From positions 1 to 40,692 of the forward strand of contig DYLQ01000016.1 of the NCBI GenBank assembly GCA_020722015.1: a stretch of 40,692 bases of DNA. Reading direction: 5' to 3'. The position numbers and the translations under genes were made by a program. The DNA is from Thermotoga sp. (GTDB lineage Bacteria > Thermotogota > Thermotogae > Mesoaciditogales > Mesoaciditogaceae). This document shows, piece by piece, positions 7,963 to 14,527 of this stretch (the stretch's first letter is position 1; every line of letters begins with the position of its first letter). The notes under the pieces were generated by a model that was not told the DNA's origin, did no database searches, and saw nothing but the letters and a program-made list of their open reading frames with translations.

Positions 7963-9113
7963 TTAGCTTGTGAATTTATGTATTCTTGAGCCTTTGAAAG
8001 TGCCTCATTCAAAGACATCTGCCCTGATAGGTAAAGCTGCAGCGCGGTTGTAATGGCATTCGAATAAGCATCGTTAAATATTGTGGTCGTCGGAAGTATA
8101 AGACCCTTTTGTGCACTGATATCCAAAGTTTCAAAATATTTGTTGGAGTTCTCGAGCGCATGAATCGCATCGATGTTGGCAGGTAATTTGTACGTGGGAG
8201 CACAAAAATATTCTTCACTTTTCGAAGATGTTATGTAATCGATAAAGGCTTTAACGGCAGCATTATCTTTGAAAACAACGAATCCTTTTGCATCAAAGGT
8301 TGGAGGCAAAGGGGTTCCGTTATCAAGATTAGGATAAGGCAATACGACAAAATCGAGTTTCGAAGAGAGAAAATCTGGAATTAAAAATGATCCCTGAAAA
8401 AGCATTCCGGCTTTACCCGATTTAAAGGCTTCTATTATGGCGGATTTGTTGTAAGAGATCGCTATTTTATCCACGTTGAAAATTTGATTGTAAAATTCGA
8501 ACGCCTTTCGGGTGCCGTTGTTATCAACAATGGGAATTCCATCATTTAAAGGTATAACACCGCCGTTAAAACCGGCGTAAAAAGAATTAAAGAAGTAAGA
8601 TGAAGAAGCATTCATGGCAATGCCAACATGACCATTTTCTTTTATCTTAGAGGCAATTTGTACTAAATCGGAAAATGTCCAATCGTAATTCGGAATTTGA
8701 CCTTCATATACCTTCCTGTTAAGGTAGATAACTTGGAGATCTGCGTAATACGGATACGCGTAAAGTTTGCCGTTCAATTCAAAAGATTTCGTGAAAGCCT
8801 GTAAAGTATCGATGCTTCCGACAGGCGTTATATCCTTGGCATTCGCAAGCATTCCTATGACGTCATTTCTAACAAGAGCCATATCCGGTAAGGATGTACC
8901 CGCACTTAAAGATATCTGCAATTTCTGTGTCATATCTGGGATGTAAACGAGGTTAACGTGATAATCAGATTGAGACATGTTGAAATCGTTAACAAGGGAC
9001 TGAAACTCTTTTTGCCCTTCCCAACTGAACCAAACGGTTATGTTCGTTGTGGCGAAAACCAAAGTTGAAATTGTAATTACCAAAATAAACAAAATCATCT
9101 TCTTCAAATTCAT
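7959..9113 (-). CDS. ABC transporter solute-binding protein, family 1
   Basis: Extracytoplasmic sugar-type binding protein that delivers substrate to the fused permease encoded directly downstream. The N-terminus (MNLKKMILFILVITISTLVFA) is a signal peptide with no lipobox cysteine, followed by a mature start resembling maltose-binding family members (TNITVWFSWEGQKEF). The start was moved from the longest frame (9164) to ATG 9113 because it immediately precedes the signal peptide and has AAAGGATGG upstream; this gives 384 residues. The substrate cannot be read from the sequence. Confidence 0.88.
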   Translation of the reverse strand: MNLKKMILFILVITISTLVFATTNITVWFSWEGQKEFQSLVNDFNMSQSDYHVNLVYIPDMTQKLQISLSAGTSLPDMALVRNDVIGMLANAKDITPVGSIDTLQAFTKSFELNGKLYAYPYYADLQVIYLNRKVYEGQIPNYDWTFSDLVQIASKIKENGHVGIAMNASSSYFFNSFYAGFNGGVIPLNDGIPIVDNNGTRKAFEFYNQIFNVDKIAISYNKSAIIEAFKSGKAGMLFQGSFLIPDFLSSKLDFVVLPYPNLDNGTPLPPTFDAKGFVVFKDNAAVKAFIDYITSSKSEEYFCAPTYKLPANIDAIHALENSNKYFETLDISAQKGLILPTTTIFNDAYSNAITTALQLYLSGQMSLNEALSKAQEYINSQAK

Positions 9114-9129
9114 CACCATCCTTTTTGAA

Positions 9130-9135
9130 ATTATA
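9130..9135 (-). promoter_or_regulatory. Candidate -10 for the transporter operon
   Basis: On the minus strand a perfect TATAAT occupies 9135-9130. A start site near 9123 would leave a leader of about 10 bases that contains the ribosome binding site. The -35 region is T-rich without a good consensus. It is back to back with the plus-strand promoter at 9166-9194. Confidence 0.45.
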
Positions 9136-9165
9136 CAGCAAATTTCGGTGAAAAAAAACGGCATA

Positions 9166-9194
9166 TTGACTTTGCTACCTATAAGTGATATACT
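9166..9194 (+). promoter_or_regulatory. Strong sigma-A promoter of the DUF5320-nifX operon
   Basis: TTGACT (9166-9171), a 17-base spacer and TATACT (9189-9194), with an extended -10 TGA directly before the hexamer. The same -35, spacing and TGATATACT core recur upstream of the other NifX-containing operon (22846-22874, minus strand). Confidence 0.8.
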
Positions 9195-9234
9195 CTTGTA
9201 TGTGAAAACACTTTACGAGAAAGAGGTGAAAAAA

Positions 9235-9471
9235 ATGTGGAGAGATGATTTCGGACCATATTCCGAAAGAGGCTATGGCAGAGGGATGAACTGCCACAGA
9301 GGTTATGGATACGGTTTAGGATTAGGTTATGGCCATGGGTACGGCTTGGGTTATGGCAGAGGTTACATGACAAAAGAAGAACTAAAAGACTTCTACACTT
9401 ACCAAAAAAAGAGACTTGAACTCGAACTCGAAGAGTTAAACAAAGCAATTCAAGACATCGACAAAGAATAA
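9235..9471 (+). CDS. Small Gly/Tyr-rich protein, DUF5320-like
   Basis: A 78-residue protein. The first half (residues 7-44) is a low-complexity Gly/Tyr/Arg tract with repeated GYG and GLGYG units. The second half is a charged amphipathic helix (KEELKDFYTYQKKRLELELEE) likely to form a coiled coil. This layout, and the position just before a NifX-type gene, resembles DUF5320 proteins found beside dinitrogenase-cofactor-like genes. The family call is from memory and the function is unknown. The start at ATG 9235 was chosen over a longer frame from 9040 because GAGGTG lies six bases upstream and the promoter lies at 9166-9194, which excludes the longer form. Confidence 0.75.
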   Translation: MWRDDFGPYSERGYGRGMNCHRGYGYGLGLGYGHGYGLGYGRGYMTKEELKDFYTYQKKRLELELEELNKAIQDIDKE

Positions 9472-9478
9472 CGATGAT

Positions 9479-9502
9479 CTAAGGCCGCAAGTGCGGCCTT
9501 AG
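9479..9502 (+). terminator. Intercistronic hairpin without T run
   Basis: CTAAGGCCGCA and TGCGGCCTTAG form a perfect, GC-rich inverted repeat between the DUF5320-like and nifX-like genes. No T tract follows; the sequence goes straight into the AAGGAGGG ribosome binding site of the next gene. It is more likely a partial terminator or an mRNA-stabilising or processing hairpin than a full stop. Confidence 0.55.
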
Positions 9503-9521
9503 TCCTTTAAGGAGGGTTACG

Positions 9522-9866
9522 ATGAAAGTTATGATCGCCATAGATCAACCATCTTTGGAAAGCAAAATATCCGATAGATTCGCAAGGACTTCTTATTTTT
9601 TGATCTACGATCTTGAAGATCAAAGATATCAATTCATAAACAACGATTCCGTTGAAACAAAGCACGGCGCAGGTCCCAAAGCCGTTCAAATTGCCATGGA
9701 CAATGAAGTTTCGGTCATAATTTCCGCAATACCGGGTGAAAATGCAATGGATGCCGTAAAAGAATCGAAGATCAAAGTTTACGATGGAAGAGGACTAAGC
9801 ACAAAGGAAGCCATAGAAAAATTCAAAAACGGAGAACTCAAAGAAGTGTCAACTACCCTCGACTAA
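9522..9866 (+). CDS. NifX/NifB-C-type (dinitrogenase Fe-Mo cofactor) protein
   Basis: Single-domain protein of the dinitrogenase iron-molybdenum cofactor biosynthesis family (NifX/VnfX/NifB C-terminal fold), which binds or carries metal clusters. Family features are the start MKVMIAIDQPSLESKISDRF, the FARTSYFLIYDL strand and the AISAIPGENAMDAV-like segment (here VSVIISAIPGENAMD). No nitrogenase genes are near, so a nitrogenase role is unlikely; such orphans are common in anaerobes. The ribosome binding site AAGGAGGG is strong. The last six codons and the TAA stop lie inside the first hairpin of the adjoining IscB RNA region, so the native C-terminus appears to have been replaced when that element arrived. 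Confidence 0.85.
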   Translation: MKVMIAIDQPSLESKISDRFARTSYFLIYDLEDQRYQFINNDSVETKHGAGPKAVQIAMDNEVSVIISAIPGENAMDAVKESKIKVYDGRGLSTKEAIEKFKNGELKEVSTTLD

Positions 9867-10080
9867 AGTCGAAGGCATTAAGCCTAGTTGATTAGCCAAA
9901 GTCTCAGACTACGTTATCCGTGTCATGATACCTTAGAATGCTGCTCAAGTTCTAAGCTCTGTCGTTCATCATTAAACAGTTCTGACGGGTAGGAACAGTG
10001 TGGTGAGCATAACAAGCACGAATAACATTGGCGATGAGCACCTAACAGTCGAAAGGCTGAATTATCTTGAGGAGATTAAG
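9851..10080 (+). ncRNA. OMEGA (HEARO) RNA of the IscB system
   Basis: The 215-230 bases directly upstream of iscB have no supported protein but several stem-loops: CCCTCGAC/GTCGAAGG with loop TAAA (9856-9875, one mismatch), CTTAGAA/TTCTAAG (9932-9938 with 9950-9956), and CAGTC-GAAA-GGCTG, a GNRA-capped hairpin (10046-10059). IscB nucleases are encoded just downstream of their guide RNA, known as HEARO or omega RNA, and the position and size match. In characterised systems the guide lies just 5' of the scaffold, which here would be the 3' coding end of the nifX-like gene (about 9833-9852). The exact 5' and 3' ends are inference. Confidence 0.8.
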
Positions 10081-11352
10081 ATGGTTTACGTGATAAGCAA
10101 GAGTGGAAAACCGTTAATGCCGACAAAAAGGCATGGCAAGGTAAGAAGAATGCTTAAGTCCGGTCAAGCTAAGGTTGTCAGAAGGACTCCATTCACGATA
10201 CAACTGTTGTATGACTCAAGTGAGTTTACACAAGATGTATCGGTGGGAGTGGATATAGGATCAAAACATGTGGGAGTTTCCGCCATTTCACAAAACAAAG
10301 AACTCTTTGCAGGCGAATTTGAATTGAGAACAGATATTCATGATCTTCTCACAGAAAGGCGAACGTATCGCAGAACCAGAAGAAGTCAGAAAACGAGATA
10401 CAGGCAACCTAAGTTTCTGAACAGGGGAAGAAAAAACAAATGGCTTGCTCCATTTGTTCAATGGAAGATAGATGCGCACATTCGAATAATTAGAATGCTT
10501 GCAGATATTCTTCCGATTTCCAAAATTGTTGTTGAGATAGCACCTTTTGATACACAAAAGATCATGAATCCAAATATATCCGGTGTTGATTACCAAAACG
10601 GAGTTCAGAAAGGGTTCTGGGATGTCAGAGAATATTGTCTGTGGAGAGCCGGCTATAAGTCCGAATATTCAGGCAAAAAAGAAATATTAGAAGTTCATCA
10701 CATCATACCCCAAAGCAAAGGCGGAACAAATAAACCTGATAATCTGATTGCTCTCACCATCGATGAGCATGAGCAATTGCATGCAGGCAATCTAACACTC
10801 ACAAAGAAGTCTTTACAAAAAACACAGAGCCTAAAAGATGCATCACATGTTTCTACCATAGGGCAATTCATAGTGGCTGGATTAAGAAAGCTTGGATATC
10901 TTGTAGATGTAACTTTTGGAAGTATCACAAAAAGCAAAAGAATGGAAAGTGGCTTGGAAAAGACTCACAATATTGATGCTTTGGTGATAGCCGGAGGAGA
11001 TGGAGCAACTGTTAGAAGTGGAACGGTATGCTTTGGTAAATTTGTCAGACGGCAGAATAGGTCGTTACACAAAGCCAATCTGCTGAAAGGCGGACGAAAG
11101 AAGATAAACACAATTAGAACCGCAAAAGGATACAAAAGATTTGATAAAGTACTGTACGAAGGAAAAGAGTGTTTCATATATGGTCTTCGCACAAGCGGAT
11201 ATTTTGATTTGCGTCTGTTAGATGGCACGAAAATACATGCTTCGGCAAATGTCAAGAAATTACAGTTGTTAGAAAGGTCAAAGAGTTTATTAACCGAAAG
11301 GAGGAAAGACAATTTCCTCTCTTCTTTGAATCCATTGCCTAATATTTCATGA
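10081..11352 (+). CDS. iscB: IscB RNA-guided endonuclease with cysteine-free HNH
   Basis: A 423-residue IscB, the ancestor-type relative of Cas9. In order: PLMP domain with KPLMPT at residues 10-15; RuvC-I VGVDIGS with Asp58; arginine-rich bridge helix near 91-120; RuvC-II VVEIAPFD with Glu152; HNH with EVHHIIPQSKGG (His206-His207), Asn221 and His230; RuvC-III HNID with His296 and Asp299; then a C-terminal RNA/TAM-contacting region to 423. All nuclease residues of both domains are present. The four HNH positions that hold zinc-binding cysteines in typical relatives are Ser194, Ser197, Thr226 and Glu229. The start at ATG 10081 was chosen over GTG 10000 because GAGGAG lies six bases upstream, the PLMP domain begins here, and the upstream frame lies in the guide RNA. 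The stop overlaps the methyltransferase start. Confidence 0.93.
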   Translation: MVYVISKSGKPLMPTKRHGKVRRMLKSGQAKVVRRTPFTIQLLYDSSEFTQDVSVGVDIGSKHVGVSAISQNKELFAGEFELRTDIHDLLTERRTYRRTRRSQKTRYRQPKFLNRGRKNKWLAPFVQWKIDAHIRIIRMLADILPISKIVVEIAPFDTQKIMNPNISGVDYQNGVQKGFWDVREYCLWRAGYKSEYSGKKEILEVHHIIPQSKGGTNKPDNLIALTIDEHEQLHAGNLTLTKKSLQKTQSLKDASHVSTIGQFIVAGLRKLGYLVDVTFGSITKSKRMESGLEKTHNIDALVIAGGDGATVRSGTVCFGKFVRRQNRSLHKANLLKGGRKKINTIRTAKGYKRFDKVLYEGKECFIYGLRTSGYFDLRLLDGTKIHASANVKKLQLLERSKSLLTERRKDNFLSSLNPLPNIS

Positions 11353-12158
11353 AACGGATCAGGATAAAATCTCCCATTAAATGGGCAGGCGGAAAAGGTC
11401 AATTGCTTGAGCAATTTGAACCTTTTTTGCCAAAAAAGTTCGATCTTTACATCGAACCGTTTGTTGGAGGAGGAGCGTTGTTTTTTCATATCTTACCATC
11501 CAATGCGATTTTAATCGATATGAATTTGGACGTTGTGAATTTCTACAACGTTGTTAAAAATAACCTTGAAGAGCTGATCAACGATTTGAGAAAGCATAAA
11601 AATGAAAGAAATTATTATTACATGATGCGATCTCTAAATCCAGAGTCTTTGGATCCGATTCAGAGGGCATCAAGATTTCTTTATCTTAACAAGACAGCTT
11701 ATAACGGACTGTGGCGTGTGAATAAAAAAGGTAAGTTCAACGTCCCCTTCGGAAGGTATAAAAATCCCAAAATTTGTGACGAAGACAATTTAAGAAATGT
11801 AAGTTTAGCGTTGAAAGATATTTCGGTAATTTGGGGTGATTTTTCAATCGCACTTGATCATGCGAAATCAAATACTTTCGTTTATTTCGATCCACCGTAC
11901 GATCCAATATCAAAAACGTCTAATTTTACAAGTTATTCCGGTACATTTGGTGTGGAAGATCAAATAAGATTGTCAGAATGTTTTAAAGCCCTTGACAAAA
12001 AAGGATGTCTTTTGATGTTAAGCAATTCAAACACCCCATTGATAAGGAAACTCTATGTCGATTACGAGATTCATGTTATCAAAGCAAGGAGGATGATAAA
12101 TTCAAAGGTAACAGGTAGAGGAGAGGTAGAAGAAATTATCGTTAGAAATTTTTCATAA
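11349..12158 (+). CDS. dam: Dam-type DNA adenine methyltransferase
   Basis: N6-adenine methyltransferase of the D12 (alpha) class, 269 residues. Motif X/I region IKSPIKWAGGKGQLLEQF and PFVGGGALFFHI bind SAM; NKTAYNGLWRVNKKGKFNVPFGRY is the Dam family signature; DPPYDPIS near residue 182 is the catalytic DPPY motif. GATC is the expected target from family membership but is not proven. There is no restriction enzyme beside it. The ATG overlaps the iscB stop by 4 bases (ATGA) and has no ribosome binding site of its own, so it is probably translated by coupling to iscB. Its end overlaps the convergent murJ gene by 6 bases. Confidence 0.92.
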   Translation: MKRIRIKSPIKWAGGKGQLLEQFEPFLPKKFDLYIEPFVGGGALFFHILPSNAILIDMNLDVVNFYNVVKNNLEELINDLRKHKNERNYYYMMRSLNPESLDPIQRASRFLYLNKTAYNGLWRVNKKGKFNVPFGRYKNPKICDEDNLRNVSLALKDISVIWGDFSIALDHAKSNTFVYFDPPYDPISKTSNFTSYSGTFGVEDQIRLSECFKALDKKGCLLMLSNSNTPLIRKLYVDYEIHVIKARRMINSKVTGRGEVEEIIVRNFS

Positions 12159-13703
12159 TTTCTCTTCTTCAGATGTTTTTTTGAATTTTAGGAATCTCCA
12201 GAAGCGTTTTGGAAGTGTTTTGAGTATCCATGATAAGAAAAAGTAAATACCGATACCCACAAAAATTGCCACGAAATCTCTTATCTTGCCTCTTAAAATG
12301 GCCATGATGAGATATATGCCGCCAACCATTAAGGTTGAAGCCATCAAAACTCTTACGAAATACCACATGTCAAAAAACCATATCTTGAACTTCATTCTCA
12401 AAGAGATGAGCATTATCACGGCAAAGTATATGGATGAGATTGAAGTTGAAAGCGCGAGTCCCGTTTGTTTTAAATGAGATATGAAAACAAAGTTTAGACC
12501 TATGTTTATCAAAAGACCTATCATTCCGAAAATCATAGGCGTTTTCGTGTTTTTAAAAGAGTAATAGATTTGAACAAGCACAGAACCAAAAGCGCTGGTG
12601 AACAACGATAACGAAAAGGCTATCATCGGAGGATATGTAAGCATTGTCGATTCGGCCGTAAAACTTCCGCGCTGGAAAAGCAACGTTATTATTTGCTTTG
12701 AAAGTGGAAAAATGGCAAAGGTGACAGGTATCAAGAAAAACGCGAGTAATTTCATTGCCCTCTTTGTCGTTATCGTAAGTCCTCTCATATCGTTTTCGGC
12801 AGCACGAGATGCGACAGATGGATAGGTAACCTGTGTAACCGGTGTACCGAGCACGCCAGTGGCCGAACTTGTTATTCTATTTGCGTAGGAGAGAGAACTT
12901 ATAGCCCCAATTTCAAGTGTGGATGCAAAAGTTCTGTCTATTATGGTGTTAAGTATTCCAAGTGCACTCGAGAAAAACAAAGGCCAGATCATCTTGTAAA
13001 GATCTTTCGTTTCGGTGATGCCTCTTTTAACTTTAAACGGGTTAAGGAATTTCCTTTCCGCAAATCCGAGTACTATGAAAATAAAGGTTGGAGGCAATGT
13101 CCATGCGAGGGCAAGTGATATCGCTCCCAAATGCTTTGTCACAAATAAAGTCCCTATGACTATGAAATCGAAACTAAGACCGACTAACGGATAAGCAAGA
13201 AATTTCTTTTCACTTTGCAAAAGACCGTTGACGAAGCTCAACATGGCCCCTATTACCGTCGCAAAACTCATCCATCTTATGAAATTGACGGTCATGTCAT
13301 GATCGTCTTTCCCAAAGCCCGGAAAAAAAAGGCTTGTTACCTGTGGCGCGAAAATTGCAACAAGCACGACAACTCCGGCAAGCATCAAAGTGGTAGAATA
13401 AAAGATGGTGGCTGAAAAGTGTTTCGCCTCCGTTGTATTTTTGTTTTTTGTGATTCTTATGAAAAGTGGTATAAAAGCCGATACTATCGTACCTGTTATT
13501 ATTCCGTTTATAAGTCCGAGGGGACTTTGAGATGCAAGGTAAGAATCCATAACTCTTCCTGTTCCAAAGAAATAAGCTATGATTATATCTCTAACAAAGC
13601 CCATGGCTTTAGAGGTAAGAGTTAAGATCGTTATCAACATTATAGCTTGGGACATGTTTTGCCTTGAGTGAATTAAAGATCCAATCTTACGTTTGAAGCT
13701 CAT
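12153..13703 (-). CDS. murJ: Lipid II flippase MurJ (MviN)
   Basis: Polytopic inner-membrane protein of the MOP superfamily that flips lipid II for peptidoglycan synthesis. The family start region (LTSKAMGFVRDIIIAYFFGTGRVMDSYLAS) and about 14 hydrophobic helices are visible, with the typical ALPxxVTQVTYPSVASRAAE-like segment in the middle. The start was placed at ATG 13703 (516 residues), six bases after GGAG, rather than at the GTG 13733 of the longest frame, which has no ribosome binding site. It is a single gene, convergent with dam with overlapping ends. Confidence 0.93.
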   Translation of the reverse strand: MSFKRKIGSLIHSRQNMSQAIMLITILTLTSKAMGFVRDIIIAYFFGTGRVMDSYLASQSPLGLINGIITGTIVSAFIPLFIRITKNKNTTEAKHFSATIFYSTTLMLAGVVVLVAIFAPQVTSLFFPGFGKDDHDMTVNFIRWMSFATVIGAMLSFVNGLLQSEKKFLAYPLVGLSFDFIVIGTLFVTKHLGAISLALAWTLPPTFIFIVLGFAERKFLNPFKVKRGITETKDLYKMIWPLFFSSALGILNTIIDRTFASTLEIGAISSLSYANRITSSATGVLGTPVTQVTYPSVASRAAENDMRGLTITTKRAMKLLAFFLIPVTFAIFPLSKQIITLLFQRGSFTAESTMLTYPPMIAFSLSLFTSAFGSVLVQIYYSFKNTKTPMIFGMIGLLINIGLNFVFISHLKQTGLALSTSISSIYFAVIMLISLRMKFKIWFFDMWYFVRVLMASTLMVGGIYLIMAILRGKIRDFVAIFVGIGIYFFLSWILKTLPKRFWRFLKFKKTSEEEKL

Positions 13704-13752
13704 CTTCATCTCCAATTTAGATTTCGATCTCACACTTTAAAAATTAAGTCGA

Positions 13753-13758
13753 ATCATA
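13753..13758 (-). promoter_or_regulatory. Candidate extended -10 for murJ
   Basis: On the minus strand TATGAT is preceded by TGG, which fits an extended -10 promoter about 50 bases before the murJ start. No convincing -35 is present. Confidence 0.35.
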
Positions 13759-13834
13759 CCAAACCAACTTTAAAGAAATAATTTGACTTTATCAGATGCG
13801 ATTTTTATCAGGTCAAAAATGCGCCACACGACAC

Positions 13835-13876
13835 TTGCTACATGCTACCCGCTATATGCTACTTGCCACATGCCAA
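13835..13876. repeat. Three degenerate 14-base tandem repeats
   Basis: Units TTGCTACATGCTAC, CCGCTATATGCTAC and TTGCCACATGCCAA lie head to tail in the divergent spacer between murJ and the Nudix gene. Their function is unknown. They end just before the candidate promoter at 13879. Confidence 0.7.
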
Positions 13877-13878
13877 AT

Positions 13879-13908
13879 TTGAATTCATGTACTGGTTTTT
13901 AGTATAAA
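13879..13908 (+). promoter_or_regulatory. Candidate promoter of the Nudix-cinA operon
   Basis: TTGAAT (13879-13884), an 18-base spacer and TATAAA (13903-13908). It would give a leader of about 70 bases before the Nudix start. Confidence 0.5.
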
Positions 13909-13984
13909 ATAGATATCGATGACCTATCTGAATTTTATCATGAAAATTAAAAAACAGATAGAATGGTGATTAATTGGAGGTAAA

Positions 13985-14527
13985 ATGAAAATGAAGTTAT
14001 TGGAAAAAAAGATCGATTCTTCTGAAAAATTTGTCGGCAAAATACTCCATCTTTACGTTGATGAAGTAAAGTTGTCGAATGGGCATACATCTTTTAGGGA
14101 AGTTGTAAGGCATCCAGGAGCTTCCGCTGTGATCGTCAGATCCAACAAAGGTGATATAATTCTGGAAAAACAGTACAGATATCCTGTAAATGAAATTCTT
14201 TGGGAAATTCCCGCAGGAAAATTGAATGTGGGAGAAGATCCTTTGGATTGTGCAAAAAGAGAACTCATGGAAGAAACAGGAATAACGGCAAAAAAGTGGG
14301 AGGCACTCGGTCATATCTACACAACGCCTGGTTTTTCTGATGAAAAAATTTATCTCTACTTTGCTTGTGAACTTTCAAATGGGAAGACGCATTTGGACGA
14401 AGATGAATTCATCGAGGTGAAATATTTCTCAGTCCAAGAGGTTGAACTTATGATCGCAAACAACGAGATAGTCGATTCAAAAACAATAGCGGCTTTCTTC
14501 AAAGCAAAGATGCGGGGTCTCTTATGA
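13985..14527 (+). CDS. nudF: Nudix hydrolase, probable ADP-ribose pyrophosphatase
   Basis: Hydrolyses ADP-ribose to AMP and ribose 5-phosphate. The complete Nudix box is present: the glycine of GKLNVGEDPLDC, then REL, EE and the final GI (REL.EE.GI), spanning about residues 78-100. The lead-in FREVVRHPGASAVI and the QYRYPV segment are typical of NudF/ADPRase. The length of 180 residues is normal. GGAGGT lies just upstream of ATG 13985. It overlaps cinA by 4 bases; the CinA N-domain also acts on ADP-ribose in characterised homologues, which supports a shared job in NAD breakdown-product recycling. Confidence 0.9.
   Translation: MKMKLLEKKIDSSEKFVGKILHLYVDEVKLSNGHTSFREVVRHPGASAVIVRSNKGDIILEKQYRYPVNEILWEIPAGKLNVGEDPLDCAKRELMEETGITAKKWEALGHIYTTPGFSDEKIYLYFACELSNGKTHLDEDEFIEVKYFSVQEVELMIANNEIVDSKTIAAFFKAKMRGLL

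Noticed and set aside
9040-9234. 65-residue N-terminal extension of the Gly/Tyr-rich protein
   Set aside because: It crosses the strong promoter at 9166-9194 and the antisense signal-peptide region; GAGGTG marks ATG 9235.
10000-10080. Extra 27 N-terminal codons on IscB from GTG 10000
   Set aside because: They lie in the guide-RNA region, lack a ribosome binding site and precede the conserved PLMP domain.
10081-11352. TnpB or Cas9 identity for the nuclease
   Set aside because: The PLMP domain, an HNH between RuvC-II and RuvC-III and the 423-residue length fit IscB; TnpB lacks HNH and Cas9 has a recognition lobe.
10965-11489. 174-codon minus-strand frame over iscB and dam
   Set aside because: Antisense shadow of two well-supported genes.
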